From contig JAWLGZ010000002.1 in assembly GCA_041690635.1 (NCBI GenBank), positions 1 through 64,000 on the forward strand: 64,000 nt of DNA, written 5' to 3'. Source of the stretch: JAWLGZ01 sp041690635 (GTDB taxonomy: Bacteria; Pseudomonadota; Gammaproteobacteria; Thiohalomonadales; Thiohalomonadaceae). Under the pieces are notes generated by a model. It had not been told where the DNA came from. It did not search any database and saw only the letters and a list, made by a program, of their open reading frames with translations. The number at the start of each line of letters is the position of its first letter. The first letter of the stretch is position 1. The translations under genes and the position numbers were made by a program. Below, one piece after another: positions 8,180-16,734 of the stretch.

Positions 8180-9175
8180 ATGGACACAACCGACAAAGTG
8201 GTGGTGGTGACCGGCGCCTCGGCGGGCATCGGGCGGGCGACCGCGGTTGAATTCGCCCGGCGCGGCTGCCGCGTCGCCCTGCTGGCGCGCGGTGCGGATG
8301 GGCTGGCCGGCGCCGCCCGCGAGGTGGAGGCAGCCGGCGGACAGGCCCTGGTGATCCCGACCGACGTGGCACTGCCGGATCAGGTGGAGACGGCGGCCGA
8401 GCAGATCGAGAGCGAACTCGGACCAATCGATATCTGGGTCAACTCGGCCATGGTGACTGTCTTCTCGCCAGTGAGAGAGATGAAATCCCACGAGTACCGG
8501 CGTGTCACCGAGGTCACCTATCTCGGTACTGTCCACGGCACCCTGGCCGCTTTGAGCCGCATGCGGCCTCGCAACCGCGGCACCATCGTACAGGTGGGTT
8601 CCGCCCTCGCCTACCGCGCCATTCCCCTGCAGTCCGCCTACTGCGGCGCCAAGTTCGCCGTCCGCGGTTTCACCGACGCCCTGCGCAGCGAACTGATCCA
8701 CGACGGTTCCGCGGTGCGCCTGACCATGGTCCAGCTCGCCGCCTTCAACACCCCCCAGTTCGACTGGGCGCGCACCCACGTCGATCGCCAGCCGCAACCG
8801 CTGCCACCCATCTTCCAACCGGAGGAGGCGGCGCGGGGCATCGTCCACGCCGCCTTTCATCCCCGCCGCGAACTGTGGGTCGGTTGGCCCACGGTGAAGA
8901 CCATTCTCGCCAACCGTCTCGCCCCGGCCCTGCTCGATCGCATCCTCGCGAAGCGCGCCTACGAGGGTCAGCAGACCGACGAGCCGATCGACACCAACCG
9001 CCCCGACAACCTGTTCGAGCCGCTGCCGGGTGACCGTGGCGCACGCGGCCGATTCAGCAACCAGGCGCGCGACCGCAGCCTCCAGTTGACGCTGGCCCTC
9101 TACAAGTGGCCTGTCACCGCCGCCCTCCTCGCGCTACTGGTCGTGCTGATTGCCGGCACGGTATGGGCTCTGTAA
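8180..9175 (+). CDS. SDR family oxidoreductase with C-terminal membrane anchor
   Basis: A classical short-chain dehydrogenase of 331 residues. The N-terminal VVVVTGASAGIGRATAVEFARRG is the TGxxxGIG cofactor loop, NSA (NSAMVTVF) replaces the usual NAG, Ser is in QVGSALAYR, and the active site Tyr/Lys are in SAYCGAKFA. The last 25 residues (WPVTAALLALLVVLIAGTVW) form a hydrophobic helix that would anchor the enzyme in the membrane, which is unusual for the family but common in this subgroup. The start at 8180 immediately precedes the cofactor loop. It is probably co-transcribed with the GH15 and membrane genes. The substrate is unknown. Confidence 0.88.
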   Translation: MDTTDKVVVVTGASAGIGRATAVEFARRGCRVALLARGADGLAGAAREVEAAGGQALVIPTDVALPDQVETAAEQIESELGPIDIWVNSAMVTVFSPVREMKSHEYRRVTEVTYLGTVHGTLAALSRMRPRNRGTIVQVGSALAYRAIPLQSAYCGAKFAVRGFTDALRSELIHDGSAVRLTMVQLAAFNTPQFDWARTHVDRQPQPLPPIFQPEEAARGIVHAAFHPRRELWVGWPTVKTILANRLAPALLDRILAKRAYEGQQTDEPIDTNRPDNLFEPLPGDRGARGRFSNQARDRSLQLTLALYKWPVTAALLALLVVLIAGTVWAL

Positions 9176-9208
9176 TCTCGACCCCGACAACCTCAACGGA
9201 GAAGCGCC

Positions 9209-9898
9209 ATGCGTCAACTCGCCCTGCTGCTGATGGCACTACTGCTGCCGGTGGCGGCCACCGCCCAGGAGGAACCCCGCCCCGCCGTGCTGGTGCTCGG
9301 CGAAGGCGAGGTGAGCGGCCAGCCCGATCGTGCACAGGTCACCTTCGGTGCCATTGCCCAGGCGCAGGAGGCGAGCGCGGCGCAGGCGCAGGTGAACCGC
9401 ATCCTCAACGCGGCGGTCGCGGCGGTGAGGAAGTTGGGGGTTCCGTCCGACGCGCTGCAAACCGCCACCCTCTCACTCGATCCGGTCTACGAACACCGTG
9501 ACCGCCGCGAACCGCTCATCGTCGGCTATCGGGCCAGCACCACCATCGCCGTGGAGCTGACCGACCTCGACCGGGTCGGGCCGGTGATCGACACGGTGAT
9601 GGCGTCCGGCGCCAACCGCCTGGACGGGCTGCGCTTCACCCTGCGCGACGACCGCGCCCAGAAGCAGGAGGCGCTGCGGCGCGCGGTCGCCGACGCCCGC
9701 GCCAAGGCGGAGGCGATCGCCGCCTCGCTCGACCGGCCGCTCGGCCCGGTGGTGCTGGTGGAGGAGTCACAGGCGGGGATCATCGAACCCCGCCTCACTG
9801 CGGCGCGCATGGAGATGGCCGGAACCGGCGCCCCCATTCATGCCGGCACCGTGCGTGTCACCGCCTCCGTGCGCATCCGCTATCGCCTGAACGATTAG
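9209..9898 (+). CDS. periplasmic SIMPL (DUF541) domain protein
   Basis: The 229-residue protein has a signal peptide (MRQLALLLMALLLPVAATAQEE, cleavage near residue 20). A SIMPL domain follows: VLGEGEVSGQPDRAQVTFGAIAQ, the middle YRASTTIAVELTDLDRVGPVID, and the end GTVRVTASVRIRYRL. These proteins (for example E. coli YggE) are periplasmic and associated with oxidative or envelope stress; the biochemical role is unclear. It lies 33 bp after the SDR gene and may close that operon. Confidence 0.9.
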   Translation: MRQLALLLMALLLPVAATAQEEPRPAVLVLGEGEVSGQPDRAQVTFGAIAQAQEASAAQAQVNRILNAAVAAVRKLGVPSDALQTATLSLDPVYEHRDRREPLIVGYRASTTIAVELTDLDRVGPVIDTVMASGANRLDGLRFTLRDDRAQKQEALRRAVADARAKAEAIAASLDRPLGPVVLVEESQAGIIEPRLTAARMEMAGTGAPIHAGTVRVTASVRIRYRLND

Positions 9899-9906
9899 CT
9901 AGTTCA

Positions 9907-9999
9907 TGTAGGATGCGGTGAGCGCAGGGAACCGCATCGTTCGAGTTCAACTGGGGCAGTCCCGCGATCGATGCGGTTCCTTCGTCACCGCATCCTACA
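9907..9999. repeat. REP-like nested inverted repeat
   Basis: Perfect outer arms (tgtaggatgcggtga at 9907-9921 and its complement at 9985-9999) enclose perfect inner arms (ggaaccgcatcg at 9928-9939, cgatgcggttcc at 9969-9980). Each half is itself an imperfect palindrome built on gatgcggt/accgcatc. It lies between two convergent genes. The layout is that of a bacterial interspersed palindromic element; it may also act as a bidirectional transcription stop. Confidence 0.85.
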
Positions 10000-10059
10000 G
10001 AACTGGGAAAAACCCGTTTACCTGGCGGCCTCTGCGTCTTTGCGAGATCCATCGGAACC

Positions 10060-11172
10060 TCAATAGATGCGGTGACGGAACAACCAGGCGGCAAAGCTCA
10101 TGGTCACCACGCCGATGACCGCCATGGGCCAGAACTGGTGGATCAACAGTTCGAAGGTGGCCCCCTCCAGGAAGACGCCCCGCAGCACCACCATGAAGTA
10201 GCGCACCGGGTTGAGCAGGGTGAGGTACTGGATCACCTCCGGCATGTTCTCGATCGGGGTGGCGAAACCGGAGAGCAGCATCGCCGGGACCATGAACAGA
10301 AAGGCGCCGAGCAGCCCCTGCTGCTGGGTCGCGGAGAGGGAGGAGATCATCAGCCCCATCCCCACCGCCGAGAGCAGGAACAGCGCCACCCCCACGTAGA
10401 GGGTCCCGAGGCTGCCGCGCAGCGGGATCTCGAACCAGAACACCGCCACTGCCGTCACCAGTGTTGCCTCCAGGAAGCCGATCAGAAATCCGGGCAGCGC
10501 CTTGCCGATCAGGATCTCCACCGGCCTCAGAGGCGTCACCAGCAGCTGGTCGAAGGTGCCGTGCTCCCGTTCCCGCGCCACCGACAGCGCCGTGACCAGC
10601 AGTGTCACCACCAGGGTCAACAGCCCGACGATACCCGGGATGAGGAACCAGCGGCTCTCCAGGTTGGGGTTGTACCAGGCACGGACCACCAGTTCGGAGG
10701 GCAGGCGCGCGCCCCGTCCGGCGAGCCGCTCCTCGTTGAACTCCTGGACGATAGAGCGCACATAGCCGAGCGCCACCTGGGCGGTGTTGGAGTTGCGGCC
10801 GTCGATAACGAGCTGCACCGCGCCCGGCTCGCCACGGGCGAGATCCGCGCTGAAGTTGGGACCAATGCGCAGCACCAGCAGCGCCTGGCCGCTCTCGACG
10901 AGCGGGGTTATGGCGCGGTCGCTGTCGACCTCCGCCACCAGCCGGAAGGTGGGCGAACCACGGAAGGCCGCCACCAGTTCGCGTGCGGCACCGCCGCGGT
11001 CCTCGTTGTAGACGGCGAACGGCACTTCGTTCAGGTCGAAGGTGGCCCCGTAGCCGAACACCAGCAACTGGATCATCGGCGGTCCCAGCACCACGAAGCG
11101 GCTCTTCGGGTCCTTGAGCACCGCCATCAACTCCTTGCGCACCAAGGCGAGAATTCTGACCAGGAACTCCAT
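10060..11172 (-). CDS. ABC-2 type transporter permease (YbhR/YbhS family), second permease
   Basis: The 370-residue protein has one N-terminal membrane helix (FVVLGPPMIQLLVFGYGATFDL), a long extracytoplasmic domain (about 50-170), and five C-terminal helices, the ABC2_membrane_3 layout. ALSVAREREHGTFDQLLVTPLRPVEILIGKALPGFLIG is the coupling region. ATG 11172 overlaps the upstream permease stop as ATGA. It is the last gene of the HlyD/ATPase/permease/permease operon, equivalent to ybhGFSR, which exports drugs or cations in E. coli. Confidence 0.92.
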   Translation of the reverse strand: MEFLVRILALVRKELMAVLKDPKSRFVVLGPPMIQLLVFGYGATFDLNEVPFAVYNEDRGGAARELVAAFRGSPTFRLVAEVDSDRAITPLVESGQALLVLRIGPNFSADLARGEPGAVQLVIDGRNSNTAQVALGYVRSIVQEFNEERLAGRGARLPSELVVRAWYNPNLESRWFLIPGIVGLLTLVVTLLVTALSVAREREHGTFDQLLVTPLRPVEILIGKALPGFLIGFLEATLVTAVAVFWFEIPLRGSLGTLYVGVALFLLSAVGMGLMISSLSATQQQGLLGAFLFMVPAMLLSGFATPIENMPEVIQYLTLLNPVRYFMVVLRGVFLEGATFELLIHQFWPMAVIGVVTMSFAAWLFRHRIY

Positions 11173-12350
11173 CACTCCAGCCTCTTGCGCGATCGACGGC
11201 GGCTCAGCCCCAGGAAGATGATGGCCATGACCAGCAGTGCCAGCGCATTCGGCACTATCACCGACCAGATGTCGCCGGCCAGGAACACCGTCTGCAGGAT
11301 GGCAACGAAGTAGCGGGCGGCAATCAGGTGGGTGATCCCCTGCACCACCGTCGGCATGCTGCCGATATCGAAGATGAACCCCGACAGGATGAAGGCGGGC
11401 AGGAAGGTGACCACGATCGCCACCTGCCCCGCGATAAACTGGTTGCGGGTGACGATTGAGATCAGCAGCCCCATGCCCAGGGCAACCAGCAGAAACAGTG
11501 CCGCGGCGGCGAACAGCACCACCAGTGATCCGCGCAGCGGCACCTCGAACAGGAACACCGCCATCGCCACCGACAGCAGCATGCCGCCGGCCCCGAGGAT
11601 GAAGTAGGGGATCAACTTGCCGAGCAGGATCTCCCGCATCGCCACCGGAGTCACCAGCAGCGCCTCCATGGTGCCCCGCTCCCACTCGCGCGCCATCACC
11701 AGCGCCGTGAGCAGCGCGCCGATCAGGGTCATGATGATGGCGATGAGTCCCGGCACCAGGAAGTTGCGGCTGCGCAGTTCGGCGTTGAACCAGACCCGCT
11801 GCTCCAGCTCGACCGGCACATCGAGGTCGCGCCCCGCCATCTCCGCGCGGTGCGCCATCCAGGAGAGCCACACCCCCTGCGCATAGCCGGAGACGATGCG
11901 CGCGGTGTTGGCATCCACGCCGTTCAGCAGGATCTGAACCGGCGCGGTCTCGCCCCGCATCACCCGTGCGCCGAAGTCGTGGCGCAGGCGCACAATGCCG
12001 TCCACCCGGCGGGTGCGCAACGCCTCCACCGCCTCCTCCATATGGCGGAACTCGACCGGCGCGAACCAGGGGGAGTGGCGAAACTCAGCGACGAAGCTCT
12101 CGGCGATGGCGCCGCGGTCCTCCGCCACCAGTGCCACCGGCACCTCCTCCGCGTCGAGGGAGATGCCGTAGCCGAACAGCAGCAGGAGTACCACCGGCAT
12201 GACGAAGGCGATGGCGATGCTGCTCGGGTCGCGCAGGATCTGCAAAAACTCCTTGCGCACCAGCCCGCGCAGCCGCATCCCGGCGCCACCGCGCCGATTC
12301 AATGAACCTCCACCGCGCCGATTCAATGAACCTCCACCGCGCCGATTCAC
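11172..12350 (-). CDS. ABC-2 type transporter permease (YbhS/YbhR family), first permease
   Basis: The frame of 392 residues shares the layout of the next permease: helix GIAFVMPVVLLLLFGYGISLD-like segment, an external domain, and five C-terminal helices with LVMAREWERGTMEALLVTPVAMREILLGKLIPY. The GTG at 12350 overlaps the ATPase stop (GTGA). The first 24 residues, NRRGGGSL twice then NRRGGAG, come from a 24-bp tandem repeat and are not family-like. The native start may be the Met at residue 25 (MRLRGLVRKEF). The two permeases presumably form a heterodimer. Confidence 0.9.
   Translation of the reverse strand: MNRRGGGSLNRRGGGSLNRRGGAGMRLRGLVRKEFLQILRDPSSIAIAFVMPVVLLLLFGYGISLDAEEVPVALVAEDRGAIAESFVAEFRHSPWFAPVEFRHMEEAVEALRTRRVDGIVRLRHDFGARVMRGETAPVQILLNGVDANTARIVSGYAQGVWLSWMAHRAEMAGRDLDVPVELEQRVWFNAELRSRNFLVPGLIAIIMTLIGALLTALVMAREWERGTMEALLVTPVAMREILLGKLIPYFILGAGGMLLSVAMAVFLFEVPLRGSLVVLFAAAALFLLVALGMGLLISIVTRNQFIAGQVAIVVTFLPAFILSGFIFDIGSMPTVVQGITHLIAARYFVAILQTVFLAGDIWSVIVPNALALLVMAIIFLGLSRRRSRKRLE
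12286..12350. repeat. 24-bp in-frame tandem repeat at a permease start
   Basis: Two full copies of gcgccgattcaatgaacctccacc (12291-12314 and 12315-12338), plus a preceding five-base fragment and a following partial copy, cover the start of the permease gene. Read on the minus strand, each unit carries a GGTGGAGG ribosome-site-like stretch followed by an in-frame TTG. Copy number changes by 24 bp would keep the frame but change the number of potential starts and the N-terminal length. Confidence 0.9.
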
Positions 12351-14104
12351 GCCCCACCCCCGTCCTGAATGAGGGCGATGAACGCCTCCTCCATGGTGGG
12401 CTCCGGGAGTTGCGGGGTACGTGCCCGGGCCTTGATCTCCGCCGGCGTGCCGAGCGCGAGCAGGCTGCCGGCCGCCAGGATGGCGATGCGGTCGCAGTAC
12501 TCCGCCTCCTCCATGAAGTGGGTGGTGACCATCACCGTCACCCCCGCTTCCGCCAGCGCGTTGATGCGGTGCCAGAACTCCCGCCGGGCGAGCGGGTCGA
12601 CCCCGGAGGTGGGCTCGTCGAGAAACAGGATGTCGGGCTGGTGGAGCAGTGCCGCCGCCATCGCCAGCCGCTGCTTGTATCCGAGCGGCAGGTCGGCGCT
12701 CGGCGCGTCGGCCAGCGACTCCAGTTCGAACTGCGCGAGCGACCAGGCGATCCGCTCCGCACGGCGGCGGCCGTACAGTCCGTAGGCGCTGGCGAAGAAG
12801 TGCAGGTTCTGCCGCGCAGAGAGGTTGCCGTAGAGAGAGAAGCGTTGCGACATGTAACCGATTCGCCGGCGCGCCTGCGCCGCCGCGTGGCGCAGGTCCA
12901 CCCCCGCCACACTGAGACTGCCCCCGCTCGCCGGCAGCAGTCCGCAGAGCATGCGGAAGGTGGTGGACTTGCCCGCCCCGTTGGCCCCCAGCAGACCGAA
13001 CACCTCGCCCCGCCGCACCTCGAAGCTGATCCCCTTCACCGCCCGGAACTCGCCGAAACGCCGCTCCAGTTCGCGCACCACAATCACCGGGTCGGGCACC
13101 GCATCCGCCGCCCTTTGCGAAGCGACCTCCGGCGGCGGCGACGGCGGCCGCCTGCCGTGCAGCAGCGCCACGAAGGCGTCCTCCAGGCGCGGCGCCACCG
13201 GCTCGGGGCGAACCCCCGCGAACGGTCCGCCGGCCAGCTCCGGCTCGCCGCTCTCCGCCATGACGATGCGCACCTGTTCACCCTGCACCACCGCATCCAC
13301 CACACCCGGCAATACCGCCGCGCGCGGCTGCAACTGGCGCGGCTTCAGGCCGCCGCCGTGCAGGGTGAAGCTGCGCCCGTGCAGGGCGCCGGCGAACTGT
13401 TCGGGCGGTCCGTGGCCGAGCGCCCCGCCCTCGTGCAGCAGCACCACCTCATCGCAGCGCTCCGCCTCATCGAGATAGGCGGTGCTGAGCAGGACGCTCA
13501 TCCCCTCCCCCACCAGCCGATCGACGATCGCCCACAGTTCGCGCCGGGAGACCGGGTCGACCCCCACGGTCGGCTCGTCGAGCAGCAACAGTTCCGGCGC
13601 CCGCACCAGGGTGCAGGCGAGCCCGAGCTTCTGCTTCATGCCGCCCGAGAGGCGCCCGGCGAGACGGCCTGTGAACGCGGCCAGGCCGGTCATGTGCATC
13701 AGCTCGGTGTAGCGCGGCGGGCGTTCATCGGACGGAACGCCCTGGAGGTCGGCGTAGAGGTCCAGATTCTCCTGCACCGTCAGGTCTTCGTAGAGGCCGA
13801 AGCGTTGCGGCATGTAGCCGACGCGGGACTGCACCGCGAGCGGCTCCTCCGCGGCATCTAGCCCAAGCACCGAGAGGCGTCCCGTATCGGGCAGGAGCAG
13901 GCCGGCCGCGAGACGCATCAGCGTGGTCTTGCCGGCCCCGTCCGGGCCGATGAGCCCGGTGATGCCGCCGGCTTCGGCGGTAAAGCTCACACCGTCGAGG
14001 GCGTCGATGCGCCGCTTGCCGACGCGGAAGGATTTGCTGAGATTCTCCGCCGCCAGGATCGCCGAATCGGCCGGCGGCGGTTCGGCGGCGGACGGCCGGG
14101 TCAT
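12347..14104 (-). CDS. ABC transporter with two fused ATP-binding domains (YbhF family)
   Basis: The 585-residue protein carries two ABC ATPases. Domain 1 (about 18-240) has Walker A GPDGAGKTT, signature LSGGMKQKLG and Walker B LLLLDEPTVGVDP. Domain 2 (about 335-560) has GANGAGKST, a degenerate signature LPLGYKQRLA and ILFLDEPTSGVDP. ATG 14104 overlaps the HlyD stop as ATGA. It powers the two permeases. The degenerate second signature is common in YbhF-type fusions and suggests asymmetric ATP sites. Substrates of such pumps are drugs, cations or membrane components. Confidence 0.93.
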   Translation of the reverse strand: MTRPSAAEPPPADSAILAAENLSKSFRVGKRRIDALDGVSFTAEAGGITGLIGPDGAGKTTLMRLAAGLLLPDTGRLSVLGLDAAEEPLAVQSRVGYMPQRFGLYEDLTVQENLDLYADLQGVPSDERPPRYTELMHMTGLAAFTGRLAGRLSGGMKQKLGLACTLVRAPELLLLDEPTVGVDPVSRRELWAIVDRLVGEGMSVLLSTAYLDEAERCDEVVLLHEGGALGHGPPEQFAGALHGRSFTLHGGGLKPRQLQPRAAVLPGVVDAVVQGEQVRIVMAESGEPELAGGPFAGVRPEPVAPRLEDAFVALLHGRRPPSPPPEVASQRAADAVPDPVIVVRELERRFGEFRAVKGISFEVRRGEVFGLLGANGAGKSTTFRMLCGLLPASGGSLSVAGVDLRHAAAQARRRIGYMSQRFSLYGNLSARQNLHFFASAYGLYGRRRAERIAWSLAQFELESLADAPSADLPLGYKQRLAMAAALLHQPDILFLDEPTSGVDPLARREFWHRINALAEAGVTVMVTTHFMEEAEYCDRIAILAAGSLLALGTPAEIKARARTPQLPEPTMEEAFIALIQDGGGA

Positions 14105-15132
14105 GGGGCGCAGTCGGGTACCGCGGTCTGATCCGGGGGCGGCTGGTCCAGCGGCACGATCACCTCCGCCGGCATGCCGAGCCGCAGCTCGCCCTGCGGA
14201 TTGCAGACCCAGACCCGGGTCTGGTAGACCAGCCGCGTGCGCACCTCCTCGGTCTGCACCGACTTGGGGGTGAACTCGGCGGTGGGGGCGATGTAGCCGA
14301 TCCACCCGTCGTAACGCCGGTCCGGGAAGGTGTCCGTCACGACATAGGCGCGCATGCCGGGCCGCACCCGTCCGAGCAGCGGCTCGGGCAGATAGGCGCG
14401 CACCCAGATCGGATCGTCCACCGCCAGGGTATAGACCGGCCGTGCGGGCGAAGCCATGTCGCCCGGCTCCAGAATGCGATCGCGGATCACCCCCGCCTCC
14501 GGGGCGCTGAGGGTTGCGTCCTCCAGCTCCCGTTCGGCCAGCGCCAACTCCGCCTCCAGGGCGTTCAGGTTGGCCCGCGCGGCGGCGACGCTCTCCTCGC
14601 GGGGACCGGCGACCACCAGGGCCAGTGTCGCCTCGGCCGCCTCCAGCCGCGCCGCGGCCGACCGCGCCTCCGCCCGCGCGGCCTCCACATCCTCCTCCGC
14701 GGCGAGATTGCGCCCGGCCAACGCCTGCAGCCGCTCCAGGTTGCGGCCGGCATACTCCGAAGCGGCCTGTGCCGCCGCCACCTCCGCCCGTGCCTGCCGG
14801 ATCTCCTCCGGCCGCGAACCGCGCTCCAGTGCCGAGAGCTCCTGCCGCTGTGCCGCCAGCCGGGCCCGCGCACGGACGACCGCCTGCTCGAACCGGCCCG
14901 GATCCACAGTGGCCAGTCGGTCGCCCGCCGCCACCCGCGCCCCCTCCGCCACCGCCATCGTGCGGATGCGGCCGTTTACCTCGAAGGCGAGCTGCACCTC
15001 GCGGATATCCACGTTGCCGTAGAGGGTGATCGCATCGGCGGACGCCGGCCCCGGCCGGTTGAACCACCAGAGGAGCAGGGCGACAAGGGCCAACAGCAGC
15101 AGAAGAAGCGGCAGCTTGCGCGCAAAGGTCAT
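14101..15132 (-). CDS. HlyD-type periplasmic adaptor (YbhG-like)
   Basis: This 343-residue adaptor has an N-terminal membrane anchor (LPLLLLLLALVALLLWWF), a first lipoyl half (ITLYGNVDIREVQLAFEVNGRI), a long Ala/Glu/Arg coiled-coil hairpin (about 85-215), a second lipoyl half (LSAPEAGVIRDRILEPGDM) and a beta-barrel end. It links the inner-membrane ABC pump with an outer-membrane channel. A GTG at 15147 gives five more residues; neither start has a clear ribosome site. First gene of the exporter operon. Confidence 0.92.
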   Translation of the reverse strand: MTFARKLPLLLLLLALVALLLWWFNRPGPASADAITLYGNVDIREVQLAFEVNGRIRTMAVAEGARVAAGDRLATVDPGRFEQAVVRARARLAAQRQELSALERGSRPEEIRQARAEVAAAQAASEYAGRNLERLQALAGRNLAAEEDVEAARAEARSAAARLEAAEATLALVVAGPREESVAAARANLNALEAELALAERELEDATLSAPEAGVIRDRILEPGDMASPARPVYTLAVDDPIWVRAYLPEPLLGRVRPGMRAYVVTDTFPDRRYDGWIGYIAPTAEFTPKSVQTEEVRTRLVYQTRVWVCNPQGELRLGMPAEVIVPLDQPPPDQTAVPDCAP

Positions 15133-15166
15133 GAGGGGATTGTACACGGCCCGCTTCGGCCGGGGC

Positions 15167-16612
15167 TCACTCGCGCCAGAAGGCGGGGGTCAGCAGAACG
15201 AAGATGGTGAATATCTCCAACCGCCCGAGCAGCATGGCAAAGGCGAACACCACCTTCTCCGGGTCGCCCACCGAGACAAAATTGGCGCTCACCTCCCCGA
15301 GGCCTGGACCGAGGTTGTTCAGGCAGGTGGCAACGGCGCCGAACGCGGTCACCTGGTCCATGCCGAACGTCATCATGACCACCATCAGCAGCGCGAAGAT
15401 TCCGACGTAGACGGCAAAAAACCCCCACACCGCCTGCGCAACCCGCTCGGGAACCACCCGGTCGTCGAGCTTCAGCGGACGGACCAGTTTAGGGTGGATG
15501 ACACGCCGGATCTCCAGCTTTGCCTGCTTGGCGAGCAGGACGAAGCGCAACACCTTCATCCCGCCCGCGGTCGAACCGGCGCAACCGCCCATGAAGCTGA
15601 TAAAGATAAGCAGCACGGGAAGGGTGCCCGGCCAGAGCGAAAAGTCGTCGATACCGTACCCGGTGCTGGTAATAACCGACACCACCTCGAATGCGGCATA
15701 GCGAAAGGCGCCGCCGATGGTTGGACGACTATCGGTCAGGTAGAGCAGTGCCGTGGTGAACAGGGTGACCACCACGATGGTGATGAGAAAGACGCGAATC
15801 TCCACGCTGCCCCAGTAGTCGCGTAGCGACAGCCGGCGCAGGGCGACAAAATGGACCGCAAAGTTGATGCCGCCGAGCAGCATGAAGGAAATGGCGACCC
15901 CCTCAATGGCCGGGCTGTCGAAGTGAGCGATGCTCGCATCATAGGTGGAGAAACCACCGGTGGAGACGGTTGTCAGTGCATGGGTGACGGCATCGAAGGG
16001 GGACATGCCGGCAAGCCAGTATCCGAGGGCGCAGCCTGCGGTCAACAGCAGGTATATCCGCCACAGGGTACGGGCGGTCTGAGCGATGCGCGGGGTCAGT
16101 TTTTCATCCTTCACCGGCCCGGGGGTCTCCGCCTTGAACAGCTGCATGCCTCCGACGCCAAGCATCGGCAGAAGCGCAATGGCCGAGACGATGACGCCGA
16201 TGCCGCCGAGCCACTGCAACTCCTGCCGGTAGAACAGAATCGAAGGCGGGAGGGTATCGAGACCGACGATGACCGTGGCCCCCGTGGTGGTAAAGCCGGA
16301 CGCGGCCTCGAAGAAGGCGTCGGCCGGACCGAGACCCAGGCCGAAGATGAACGGCAGGGCGGAGAGCAGACTCATCACCACCCAGAACAGGGCGACGATG
16401 ATGAAGCCGTCCCGCGTGCGGATGCGGTGACTCCGCTGCTTGAACGGCAGCCACAGCGCCGCCGCGAGCAGCGCCGCAATCAACAGCGTGGTGGCGAAAT
16501 GGTCCAGCTCGCCGTCGGCATAGAGGATAGAGATCAGCACCGGCGGCAACAAAGCGCCGCTGAACAGGAACAGGAGAAGCCCGAGGGTACGGATGACGAG
16601 CGCAGTCTGCAT
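15167..16612 (-). CDS. trkH: Trk potassium uptake system membrane protein TrkH
   Basis: The 481-residue length matches E. coli TrkH (483). About ten to twelve membrane helices and four selectivity-filter loops are visible: ASGFTTTGATV, TTVSTGGFST, SVITSTGYGI and ATCLNNLGPGLG. The GGCAGSTAGGMKVLR stretch before the last pore is typical. It imports K+ with the peripheral subunit TrkA, which is not in the window. Start 16612 (MQTALVIRTLG) is preferred to 16687. It is divergent from a KdpDE-like two-component system 122 bp away, which may control it. Confidence 0.93.
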   Translation of the reverse strand: MQTALVIRTLGLLLFLFSGALLPPVLISILYADGELDHFATTLLIAALLAAALWLPFKQRSHRIRTRDGFIIVALFWVVMSLLSALPFIFGLGLGPADAFFEAASGFTTTGATVIVGLDTLPPSILFYRQELQWLGGIGVIVSAIALLPMLGVGGMQLFKAETPGPVKDEKLTPRIAQTARTLWRIYLLLTAGCALGYWLAGMSPFDAVTHALTTVSTGGFSTYDASIAHFDSPAIEGVAISFMLLGGINFAVHFVALRRLSLRDYWGSVEIRVFLITIVVVTLFTTALLYLTDSRPTIGGAFRYAAFEVVSVITSTGYGIDDFSLWPGTLPVLLIFISFMGGCAGSTAGGMKVLRFVLLAKQAKLEIRRVIHPKLVRPLKLDDRVVPERVAQAVWGFFAVYVGIFALLMVVMMTFGMDQVTAFGAVATCLNNLGPGLGEVSANFVSVGDPEKVVFAFAMLLGRLEIFTIFVLLTPAFWRE

Positions 16613-16734
16613 GGAGAGAGAATTGCGAAGGACCCGCCGTCCATTCTCCCCTCGGTCCGCAAACCGCACAGCTAAAAAGCGCATCAACTTTTTACGTGAT
16701 TTTTACAGCCGAACCCCTACCATAGGCACCCGTT

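Noticed and set aside
12286..12350. Phase-variable on/off switch
   Set aside because: The unit is 24 bp, so copy changes keep the reading frame; only tuning of starts is possible.
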